This document shows positions 50,391-60,694 of a stretch of DNA of 64,000 nucleotides, piece by piece (the stretch's first letter is position 1; every line of letters starts with the position of its first letter). The notes below the pieces were generated by a model. That model had not been told where the DNA came from, did no database searches, and saw only the letters and a list, made by a program, of their open reading frames with translations. Both the position numbers and the translations under genes were made by a program. Origin of the DNA: Larimichthys crocea (lineage: Eukaryota; Chordata; Actinopteri; Sciaenidae); the NCBI RefSeq assembly GCF_000972845.2, contig NC_040016.1:23956633-24020632 (forward strand), in the 5' to 3' direction.

Positions 50391-51055
50391 GCTCTAATAA
50401 AAGGTGAGGAAGAGGCCAGTTTCATTTAGTCTTTCCGTGTTGAGTTTGGACCTTCATGGTTTGTGAGTTCAGCCCCAAAATGAAACTTATGTCATTATGT
50501 GTGAGAGAGTCTCTACTAGGCTTTGTGGATTGTATACTATTGTATTGTAAAATATATTAATAGAGGGTCTGTAAGAGCCATAAGATGTGAATTTAAGTCA
50601 ATTTAAATATGATGCAGAATGTATAATTCCATATTATTTCATGTGCATACCAGGGAAACAATGTTAAAACATTTAAAAACAAACTCATGTTAGTTATTAT
50701 CATCCATGCTCCTTCCCTGATAAAATGGAATATTGGACCTTTATTTTGGTAGTCAAGTTTTTCTACCGTGTGATGGACTGTAATTTGGATTACATCTCAT
50801 TCGTGTCAGACTAAAGTTACTGTGCTTACAGCTCGGGAAGTGGCTTTTTTGATGTCCAGAAGGAACGCCCGATAGGGTCATTCAATTAATTATACTTAAC
50901 TCTATTTAAATCATACATGACAAAAGATCATCAAGAAGATTATGGCATAACTCTCACTCAGCAAGTCAGTGTCCTCTAATGTAACATGCATTCAGAGGAA
51001 TATTGGTGATAATTTATGTATTTATTTATCTAATTTGTGTAAATAAGAGCCTATG

Positions 51056-51068
51056 GATTCTACAACAT
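51056..51068. repeat. 13-bp target-site duplication, left copy
   Basis: The sequence gattctacaacat here is repeated exactly at 53762-53774, on the other side of the LINE. It marks the insertion point. Confidence 0.93.
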
Positions 51069-51075
51069 GTAGATA

Positions 51076-53724
51076 GTGCGGAGAGAGATGGGCAGCAGTC
51101 GGAGGCGGGGACCTTGGTCCAACCCCCAGAAGCTGGCCCTGGGGATGTGGAACGTCACCTCTCTGGCGGGGAAGGAGCCTGAGTTGGTGCGCGAAGTTGA
51201 GAGGTACCGGCTAGATATAGTCGGGCTCGCCTCGACGCACAGTGTGGGCTCCGGAACCAGTTTCCTTGAGAGGGGTTGGACGCTCTACCACTTTGAATTT
51301 GCCCCCTGGTGAGAGGCGCAGAGTGGGGGTGGGAATGCTTGTTTCCCCTCTGGGGACTCCCTCGTCCTCCTGGGGGACCTCAATGCTCACGTGGACAGCG
51401 ACAGTGAGACCTGGAGGGGCGTGATTGGGAGGAACGGCCCCCCTGATCTGAACCCGAGTGGTGTTCTGTTATTGGACTTCTGTGCTCGTCATGGACTGTC
51501 CATAACGAACACCATGTTCAAGCATAAGGGTGTCTATATGTGCACTTGGCACCAGGATGCCCTGAGTGTTGTCGGACTTGCGGCCACATGTTTTGGACAC
51601 TCGGGTGAAGAGAGGGGCGGAGCTGTCAACTGATCACCACCTGGTGGTGAGTTGGCTCCGATGGTGGGGGAGGATGGCGGTCAGATCTGGCAGGCCCAAA
51701 CGTTCTGTGCAGGTTTGCTGGGAATGTCTGGCTGAATCTCCTGTCAGAAAGAGTTTCAACTCCCACCTCCGGGAGAGCTTCACTCATGTCCCGGGGGAGG
51801 CGGGGGACATTGAGTCAGAGTGGACCTTGTTCCGTTCCTCTATTGTCGAGGCGGCTGACCGGAGGTGGTCGGTGCCTGACGCGGTGGTGGCCCCCGAACC
51901 TGCTGGTGGAGTCCTACAGAACCTTTTTGGCCTGTGGGGTATTGACGTGCCAAGCGGAATGCAGCCTCAGCGGTTGCGGAGGCAAAAACTCGGGCGTAGG
52001 AGGAGTACGGTGAGGCCATGGAGAGCGACTTTCGAACAGCTTCGAGCAGGTTCTGGACCACCATCCGGCGGCTCAGGCGGGGGAAGCAGTGCACTGTCAA
52101 CACTGTGTTCAGTGGGGACGGGGTGCTGCTGACTTCGACTGGGGACGTCTTGGGTCGGTGGAGGGAATACATCGAAGACCTCCTCAATCCCACCAGCACG
52201 TCTTCCTTTGAGGAGGCAGAGTCTGGGGACCCCATGGTGGTCTCGCCCATCTCTGGAGCTGAGGTCGCTGAGGTAGTCAAAAAACTCCTCGGTGGCAGGG
52301 TCCCAGGGGTGGATGAGGTCTGCCTAGAGTTCCTCAAGGCTCTGGATGTTGTGGGGCTGTCGTGGTTGACACGTCTCTGCAACATCGCATGGACATCGGG
52401 GGCAGTGCTTCTGGACTGGCAGACCGGGGTGGTGGTTCCCCTCTTAAAAAAGGGGGACCGGAGGGTGTGCTCCAACTATAGGGGGATCACACTCAGCCTC
52501 CCTGGGAAGGTCTTTTTGGGGGTCCTGGAGAGGAGGGCAAGATTGTCGAACCTCGGATCCAGGAGGAGCAGTGTGGTTTTCGTCCTGGTTGTGGAACTGT
52601 GGACCAGCTCTATAGCCTTAGCGCGGCCCTGGAGGGTGCATGGGAGTTCGCCCAACCAGTCTACATGTGCTTTGTGGACCTAGAGAAGGCGTTCAACTGT
52701 GTCCCTCGGGGGGTCCTGTGGGGGGTGCTCCAGGAGTATAGGGTTCCGGACCCATTAATTGTACTCTCAGTGCCAGAGCTTGGTCCGCATTGCCGGCAGT
52801 AAGTCCGACCTGTTTCCCGTGGGAGTTGGACTCTGCCAGGGCTGCCCTTTGTCACCGGTTCTGTTCATAACCTTTATGGACAGAATTTATAGGCACAGCC
52901 AGGGCATTGAGGGGCTGCGATTTGGTGGGTCACTGCTTTTTGCGGACGATCTAGTCCTGTTGGCTTCATCAGAGTGTGACCTTCAGCTCTCTCTGGAGCA
53001 GTTTGCAGCCGAGTGCAAAGCAGTTGGGATGAGAATCAGCACCTCCAAATCCGAGGCCATGGTTCTCAGCCGGAAAAAGGTGGAATGCAGTCTCCGGGTC
53101 GGGGATGAGATCCTGCCTTAAATGGAGGAGTTTAAGTATCTCGGGGTCTTGTTCACGAGTGAGGGAAGGATGGAACGGAAGATCGACCGGCGGATCGGTG
53201 CGGCTTCTGCAGTGATGCGGACTCTGCACCGGTCCATCGTGGTGAAGAAGGAGCTGAGCCGGAAGGCGAAGCTCTCGATTTACCAGTCGATCTACGTTCC
53301 TACCCTCACCTATGGTCACAAGCTTTGGGTAGTGACCGAAAGAGTAAGATTGCGAATACAAGCGGCCGAAATGAGCTTCCTTCGCAGGGTGGCTGGGCTC
53401 TCCCTTAGAGATAGGGTGAGAAGCTCGGCCATCCGCGAGGAGCTCAGAGTAGAACCGCTGCTCCTCCGCATCGAGAGGAACCAGTTAAGGTGGCTCGGGC
53501 ATCTTGTGAGGATGCCTCCTGGACGTCTCCCTGGTGAGATGTTCCGGGCACGTCCCTCTGGGAGGCGGCCCCGGGGAAGACCCAGGACACGCTGGAGGGA
53601 CTATGTCTCTCGGCTGGCCTGGGAACGCCTTGGGGTCCCCCTGGGAGAGCTAGAAGTGGCCGGGGAGAGGGAAGTCTGGGCCGCCCTGCTGAAGCTGCTG
53701 CCCCCGCAACCCGAATCCGGATAA
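51076..53724 (+). pseudogene. endonuclease/reverse transcriptase reading frame of the LINE, broken
   Basis: The N-terminal part (from 51076) shows GMWNVTSLAGKEPELVREVE and SGTSFLERGW of the apurinic-endonuclease domain, then breaks at a TGA at 51310-51312. Endonuclease motifs GDLNAHV (near 51375) and STDHHLV (near 51625) follow in shifted frames. Between them the domain is shorter than in intact relatives, so internal sequence is deleted. Reverse transcriptase motifs follow: KGDRRVCSNYRGITL (near 52460), FVDLEKAFN with the motif-A aspartate (near 52670), GLCQGCPLSPVLF (near 52830) and LLFADDLVLLAS with the catalytic aspartate pair (near 52940). The frame shifts near 52560 and 52760 and has an in-frame TAA at 53119-53121. 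After that an open C-terminal stretch (MEEFKYLGVLFTSEGR onwards) reaches the TAA at 53722. The active-site residues survive but the protein cannot be made in one piece. Confidence 0.9.
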
Positions 53725-53733
53725 GCGGGTGAA

Positions 53734-53761
53734 GATGGACGGACGGACGGATGGATGGACA
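53734..53761 (+). repeat. tetranucleotide tail of the LINE (GGAC/GGAT)
   Basis: A short run of ggac then ggat units closes the element, in place of poly(A). RTE-clade elements typically end in such short tandem units. Confidence 0.85.
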
Positions 53762-53774
53762 GATTCTACAACAT
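53762..53774. repeat. 13-bp target-site duplication, right copy
   Basis: This is the exact second copy of gattctacaacat (see 51056-51068), directly after the tetranucleotide tail of the LINE. Confidence 0.93.
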
Positions 53775-55717
53775 CTTGGTCTGATCATATTATGTTTGGA
53801 ACAGTAAACTGTGTTGCTGGCTGTTCCTGTATGGAAGTGTTGTGATGGAGTGTTGAGTATGAGCTGTAAAAACCTGTAGATCAAAATTCAGCCACCAATA
53901 AAAGGCCTCTCTGGCCTGTTGAGCGAGCTGTGGGTGGACTGGGATCATTGTCAGCTCTATCGCTCTCAATTGGCAGAAATAAAAAGTTCATTTGAGGCCA
54001 TCGATTACCTAAGTGGACTTTTACTTGGACCATTAAGTCTGAGTTAATATTTCCTCCTCTCACTTCAGTCTCTCTCCCACTGTGACAGTCTCTCTTTCAT
54101 TGTCCTGCTGTCAGCCTCTGGAAATGTCTTGTACAGAAAAACATGAACATTTACATATATGTCAGCAGAATTATAAAGATGCTTCTTTCTGCTTTTAACC
54201 CAGTCTGATACATATCATTCTGCTTAAATCCATTTATTATATTTAACAATAAAGTCATTCTCAACCCATCAGCTATCATCTTACACCGATTTAGCTTCTG
54301 GACGTCACAAACAAAGTTTCACTGTCAGCGTCTTCATGGATTTAATGAAATAATTAACTTGACCCAATCCTTGCATTGTCAAATGAGAAATAAATAAATT
54401 AAACCCAACTCATGCTTTTTGAAAATGTAAACAAAGATTTAGCCAGATATCCAAACGTAGCTCTGCTAGCTACTACCATGAACAAGCTAATGGTCAGTAA
54501 ATGTGTGTGTACACTCTAAGCTGACAGTGAGTCATTAAGAATGTGTGCACATTTACAGGAAAATAGAAAATTAATAAATCTGGATCTCAAGACAGAGAAG
54601 ACAAGAAATCTTTTTCTCGAAGATGGCTGTCATGCATTTGGCTGTGGTCTGTTTATGTTGAAAGAGTTTCCTCAGGTCTCTTGTGTTACTTTCATTCCTG
54701 TCTTTGTTTTTTCCCACCTGTTTTCTCTGTCCTCTGTTTAATTAGTTAATTAGTTCTCTTGTATTTAGTCCATGTGTTTTGCCTCTTTCACTTGTCAGGT
54801 TGTCTGCATCTGGTGCTCAGTTGTTGTTCAGTTGTTCTGTCTCGCTGTGTTCTGGCTCCTGCTCATAGTGTGCCTCGGTGCTTTATTTTTCATTGTTGGA
54901 CTATATATTAAGTTTTTTTGCTTTTTTTTTACCTGGTGTGCTCTTTGGCCCATGATATTTTGCGTTCAGTAAATCATCAGAGTTACCTTTTGTTCATTCT
55001 ACCTACTCGTCTGCATTTGGGGTCCCTTTTCTAACAGAACTGTAACAGCGTCGTTAGGCGAAAGGTCCATGGGGTAAAGGAATAATTCAAGCAGTTGGCA
55101 GGAATGGATAGATTTGCAGTTATGGCAAAACAGAGGAGATGACTAGGCAGACGGAGAAATTGCTTCCCCTGAAGCAGCCAAATGAAATGGCAGAAAAAGC
55201 TCACTTTATTTTGAAAAGCAGCCAAAAGTGCTACCTTTACTGACAGGTAACTCCAGTTGTCCTTCAGTCCAGAAGTCATTCTATCTGTTCTTTTAGTTTC
55301 CCTCGCCTCCACCACCTTTCTGATTTATGATATTGCAGTACCTACACATTTCATCTGAACCTGATGTTATTGTGCAGTTGCAGCTTGCTACTTCCAAGAT
55401 TGATTTGAACCGTGCCCTCAATAACTTGACTCTCACAGATAGATCTCGACAAGTTGTGTTTGTGTGTTTGTTTCCATGCAAAGAGCACCGTGTGTGTGTG
55501 TGTGGGTGCCAGCCTCAAAAGTGCATTTTTCTTTAGTCATCCAGGTGGCATTCACCCTCCTGGCCTACTAACATTCTACCGTTTGTCTCTGGTAACCTGA
55601 GAAGAAAGGCTCAAACTGTGTGTGTGTGGGTGTGTGTGTTTACAGGAAGCACATGCTTTGAAAGAAGAAATACAGATTGTAGAGGTAGTAGCCAGATTCA
55701 GCACACACACCTCTGAA

Positions 55718-55772
55718 GATCTGTGAAGAATGTCTTCACTATATGTGACAATTAAAGTGAACTGAACTGAAT
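55718..55772 (+). mobile_element. short LINE 3' tail fragment
   Basis: The sequence atatgtgacaattaaagtga followed by actgaactgaa resembles the end of an L2-type LINE with short terminal units. It abuts a TG/AG microsatellite. Confidence 0.4.
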
Positions 55773-55773
55773 T

Positions 55774-55775
<2 letters not shown>

Positions 55776-55828
<53 letters not shown>
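55776..55828. repeat. compound TG/AG microsatellite
   Basis: A TG block runs directly into a GA block of about eighteen units. Confidence 0.96.
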
Positions 55829-55831
<3 letters not shown>

Positions 55832-57416
55832 AAATGTCGATTTTTCATCTTGTATGTAAGTGTGTCACTGAGTGTTGCTGAAGTGTGTTTTTATATTTTT
55901 TTGCCTTGTGAGCAAATAATCAACTTTAGTTTTTGTGAGCGTGGCTCTGGCTTTTTCCGCTTGAGAGAAGCTCTCGCTCTCCTCCTGGACTGAGGGGCTT
56001 CACTGTGTCGTCTGCCAGGCCGTACTGTACTACAGAGACTTCAGTTTGTAGAAGCGAAGTTTGTAGAAGTTTGAGCCTAACAGTTTAACAGCTTAACCAG
56101 TTCCTGGGTGCAGGTCCCGGGGGTGACTTAGCAGACTAGTCGCCTCCAGCTTCTAAAAAAAACATGAGGCTGTCCCCTCAAACAAATTGTTTCAAAACCA
56201 ATTATGTGAATTAAAAAATATACATGTAATATATATGTAATAAAAAAACTCTACACTTGAAATGGAGGGAAGCTCTTTAGTTTCCACAGTGATAATTCCG
56301 CCGGGTATGCTGTGATGCGTTCTGGCTGCTAGAGCTGTTCTGGACAAACAAAAGAAATGTGATTCTACCAGAAGCACTGCGACACATTTCAGAAGTGTCC
56401 CAGAGGGCTCTCCACTCTGCTTCTCAGAGAATATGTGGGCACCTTCGGGTACTAATACGTACATAGAATGCATAGCGTACTTTTGGAGAAAAAATTACCA
56501 CAAACAATTTTGTCTGGCGGGCAAAACACACCTGGTAGCTCTAATGGAATATAAGGGATAAATAAACTCTCACTGACAAGAAAAATAGAAAACACTGTAA
56601 CATGTGACACAGTCCAGTTCAACACCACAATTAAAAACTGTTCCCTCAAGTCATTAATTCCTGTTATACCTGTCTTATTCTCCGAGTGTGTTCCCCATTC
56701 ATTTGTAAGCCCTCCACGTCCAAGAGTGTCTGCAGCAACTACATTGTTGCTTCTGTGTCATATTAATTCAATTATCACACTCGTGTTCCAGGACAAATTG
56801 GCTCCATCAGCTCAGCTGAGCTTGGGAATCACATTTTTATTACCCAGCATACTTTGCATTACACCGCTGCCTCTGATTGAAATAGATGGCAGTTGTAAAC
56901 AGCTGTCATTGCCCTTTTATCTGCTTATTTACAGCACTGCGTCGCTCACCGTTTGCCACACACTCAGCTAGACGAGGCAGCATGCAAAACCGAGATCCAG
57001 CTAGGACACAAATTACATGTAGTATCCACTCTACTTTGTGTTCCTTGAGTCTTATTTGACATTATTTTGGGCCATGTGTATCTCATTTAATGTTGTAGGG
57101 TGAGAAGCAGGGGAGTGAGGAGAATTAAGAACAGAGGAAATTAAGGAAAAGCTGAAACTCTACGTTGTGAGTCATCCTCACTTTGCATACTGACAAAAGA
57201 ACCTATTTAGACAAGGACAAGGGGGGTGCAAAGGAGGAGAATAAATCTAAAGACACATTTCAAAACAGCCTTTTTGTTTGTCTTAATCGACGTAATGAAA
57301 AAGGTGACGGGGCATGTGAAGTAGTAATTCTTTATGTAATTGCTATGTATGCATTATCCTTTCAGGATACATTCTGTTTTTATAAGAGAAATGTCTGAAA
57401 GACTGCAAGTGAAGGT

Positions 57417-57455
57417 GAATGTCTGACGTTAGGGAAAGCCTAATGTCAGACATTC
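57417..57455. repeat. 17-bp stem hairpin
   Basis: gaatgtctgacgttagg (57417-57433) and cctaatgtcagacattc (57439-57455) are complementary except one position that can pair as G-U, with a 5-base loop gaaag. The flanks do not extend the stem, so it is short for a microRNA precursor; it could be a relic of a small transposon. Confidence 0.8.
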
Positions 57456-59539
57456 TCATGATGAATGTGGAACACACTGAAGGGTACACATGGGCATAAT
57501 AGTGCACACTTTTATGATGCTGCACTCAGTCATCCATACAAAAAGGGACAAGTCTTTGTGTGTACAATAAACACACGTATGGAGACATATCGGCATTTGA
57601 ATGCAAATATTATTATTCTTTTTTTTAAAAAGCTAATAAAACTGAGTCAACAAACAAACAAAGATTTAAACAAAGCTCTAAAAAAGTAGTAAAGACAAAT
57701 AATAATAAAATGAAACTAATTCTGCTGTTTGTTCATGGAACCTGCAAAAACTTCTTTTTATCATGGAAATCAAATGTCCCTACCTGACTTCAGTATTACA
57801 ATAAAGTGCATATGATCTGTATAATCTATGAACACTCTACAGTGTGTGTTCCAGTGAGCAATATGTCACATAGCATTACTGACTGAACTAGAAGAATTCT
57901 GAGGTCAGGTGAAAAGACAGCATGCACTTAACAAGCATGATTTCATCTGGTGTGTTTTAGTGCAGTTTAAGCTTGAATGCTAACAGCAGCTAATACGTTA
58001 TAATGAGCTACCTCGCCTCACCTTCCCTCTCCATTGTCTTTTCAGTTGCTGATCAGTCAGGATTGAATTATAAGGATATGTCAGGTTCTCTATGTTTATA
58101 CAACTTGTGACCTGGAACATGGCAGTTCAGCCTTTGACCTGTCAAATGGTTGCCATGTGAAAAACCTCAGACAACCTTGAGGTTCATTTGAATCGGCCTC
58201 ATGCTTGGGGACCTACTCTTTAGATTAAAGGTAGCAGTGACAAAACAGGGATGCTCAGCAGGAGTAAGAAGAGCATGATGAAAGCTTTGGTTTGTAGACA
58301 TAGGAGATCTTATACCTCTTCATTCTGCTTTAAATCCAATACCACCACTGACGGTAATTAGGCGGTATATGCCGACACTGCTAAACCACCACTGAGCTGC
58401 TTCCAATTCAGCACAGTGCACACCCCTCGAGGAGACATTAGCCTCAGCAGTTATGCAGCAAAACAGAATTCATTACATGTAATTTGCTGTCTGCCATTTT
58501 TTTCAGCAGTTTGCCAAGTATTTCAGAAGATATCTCATTACTGTTGCTTAAATCGATTAAGTATTTGTTTTTCACTGTGATGGCAAGATGAAAGGCAATG
58601 TTCCCGTGTGCTTTGTCTTGGCCGTCCCTTCCCTACATGACTGCTGCCCTACTTATTACACACCATCACTCAGACTGAAGAATCGACTGTCACTGGTCTC
58701 CTCTCTCTCACTAAAACAAGAAAGTAGCCCTTCATGTCCTTTTTTAAAAATGTTATCATTTTTCTATGTAGGACAAGAAGAGCACTTTAATAGAATTATC
58801 TACTGTATGTGTTTTAAAATGCCTTGCACTGATGTTTTTATGCTTTTTATGATCTGTTTCACCAGGACTTGCAACATTGTAGGATGATCCTTTCAAAAAT
58901 TGTGGTTTCTTTCTAAATGAATGGAAGAAAAAATGTTTTTGAAAGTGATGCAGGTCCTGGTAAAACAGATATGATTATAGTATACCAATAAACTCACACA
59001 GTGGAACAAGAAGAAATACAACTTCATTTCATTAAGGCATGTCTGTAGAAATATGACTCTTGAGAGTTGGTTCAAAATCCATCTCCAGGGTGCACATTAC
59101 ATAGAGTGAATGCTCTGGCAGCAAACAAACTGTGTTTTACATCCCATTCAGATTTAATGCTTCATGGCAAGTCAAGCGCTTACTTTTCATCTTTAAATCC
59201 ACCAAAACCAACAACGACAAAAAGCAACAATACTTTCTGACACACTGAGTGAGTCATCAACTAGCTTATCTGAGCCACAGGATGAATATCGTTCACGTGA
59301 ACACACATGCTGTTTAATGTGAAAAAGATATGATGCACTGCTTGACAAAGTGATGTTACACAGATAAGTCAGCGTGGTTAGTCATGAGTCTAATTCTCAG
59401 CAGAAGATGAACCACCAGATGTCCCAGTCTCTTTTAGTTTAGTACATCAAGAAGGTCTGGTCACATCTTGTCTGAACCAATGACAGTATAGAGAATAGAC
59501 AGACTCAGAGTGAGGTCACCCACAGGATTCTGAAGCGTT

Positions 59540-59840
59540 GTTTTAAAGCTCAAAATATGCGGTGCTCGCTGCCACCATGTTGGATGTACTGTAGCCACGA
59601 CTGCATAACTGTAAGCCTTAATGTCATAAAAAAATTTACCCTCAGTACAGTTGTCATGAACGGGGAAATTAGCTACAGAGACCAAAACAGTTTTTTGTAC
59701 CAGGCTGTAAACATGTTTATTTCTGCTGTGAAGCATGGGGACTTATGGAGACTGACTCACTTCTGGAGCCGAGGAATTACAGTTTTTAGCACTTCCACAT
59801 TCATTTCCCAGCTCCAGAGGTTGCCGCTTGGTCTAAACCT
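59540..59840 (+). repeat. dispersed teleost repeat, copy 3
   Basis: This is the third copy of the family at 15215-15560. The core cagtacagttgtcatgaacg is at about 59645-59665. The following tttttgtaccaggctgtaaac matches copy 2 base for base, so copies 2 and 3 are closer to each other than to copy 1. Confidence 0.75.
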
Positions 59841-60146
59841 ATTCTGGGAATGACCAAAAAGCACACTGACCTTTAGTCTTCATCTGCTGAGTATAGTCTA
59901 TACTGTATGAATTCTCAGAAGACTCAAACTTCTTTGACATTATGCATTCGTCAACGCTTCATTGCCCAACTGGTGAAAGTATGAGTATTAAGCATTTGAT
60001 GGAAACAAGTTATTTCAACAGACATCCTGTTTGATGCAAGGAAGGTATGACTGCCTGTTACCTTTAGTCTAGCAATAATCAGATGACCCAATCTCCTTAA
60101 TCCAACCATTCCATCCATGATGTCATTGATTCAGCAGCAGTTTGTG

Positions 60147-60649
60147 CGGCCAAAGGCAAAGGGAGGAAAAGTGTCAGATACAGAAGGAGGTGAAAGAAGC
60201 CGAGAGAAAAGCAGAGATAGTGAAAAAATGTTGAATGGATAACAGTGGGAGGAAGGGACATGGGATGAGAAAGAAAGAGAAGTGTTGGAGGAGAAAATAT
60301 GAGGACATGTCACATTGTAGCTAGTTTTTTTTCCTGATTTGTCACTGCAGTGGTCTGTCCCTGGAGAGGAACAGGGAGATGGAGCTGTGGGGAGGAATGA
60401 AGAGAAAGAGCGAGAGATGCAGGATTTGAAGAGGGAGAAAGGGGTAGATATAGAGTAGGACATTATGATGTGAGGCCCGGTGGCTGAGGATCTCAGGGGA
60501 CAAGCCTCTGGGCTTTCAGAGACAAACATTAATAATGAAACGCTAATTCCCTCTGTCCTCCTTTCTTTTTCTCCTCCTCAACGTCTCTCTGTCTGTCATT
60601 TTCTCTCTGTGTCTTCCTGGCCGCCTTTATTTCTCTTAATCTCCTTCTC

Positions 60650-60650
<1 letters not shown>
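60147..60650. other. purine-rich then pyrimidine-rich tract
   Basis: The plus strand is strongly purine-biased at about 60147-60310 and 60362-60445 and strongly pyrimidine-biased at about 60549-60650. The 132-residue open frame on the minus strand here (60131-60529) is rich in Ser, Phe, Pro and Leu, as expected from such bias, and I do not call it a gene. Confidence 0.7.

Positions 60651-60652
<2 letters not shown>

Positions 60653-60692
<40 letters not shown>
60653..60692. repeat. AC microsatellite
   Basis: Twenty AC units, directly after a pyrimidine-rich stretch. Confidence 0.97.

Positions 60693-60694
<2 letters not shown>

Larger units (their letters stand above)
51069..53761 (+). mobile_element. 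RTE-type LINE retrotransposon, degenerate copy with target-site duplication
   Basis: This 2.7-kb non-LTR retrotransposon lies in the same orientation as ptprg, about 770 bases after a ptprg exon. A perfect 13-bp direct repeat (gattctacaacat) flanks it at 51056-51068 and 53762-53774, as expected from target-primed reverse transcription. It encodes, in order, an apurinic endonuclease-like domain, reverse transcriptase and a C-terminal region. It then ends 37 bases after its stop codon in a GGAC/GGAT tetranucleotide tail. A very short 3' end with a tetranucleotide tail and an endonuclease-RT frame fits the RTE clade (Rex3-like group in teleosts); the clade name is from memory. The body is visibly more GC-rich than the introns around it. 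Confidence 0.9.

Noticed and set aside
51840..52475. 211-residue open frame on the minus strand of the LINE
   Set aside because: It is the antisense shadow of the GC-rich LINE coding region.
53444..53884. 146-residue open frame on the minus strand
   Set aside because: Antisense of the LINE C-terminal region, rich in Arg, Pro and Ser for that reason.
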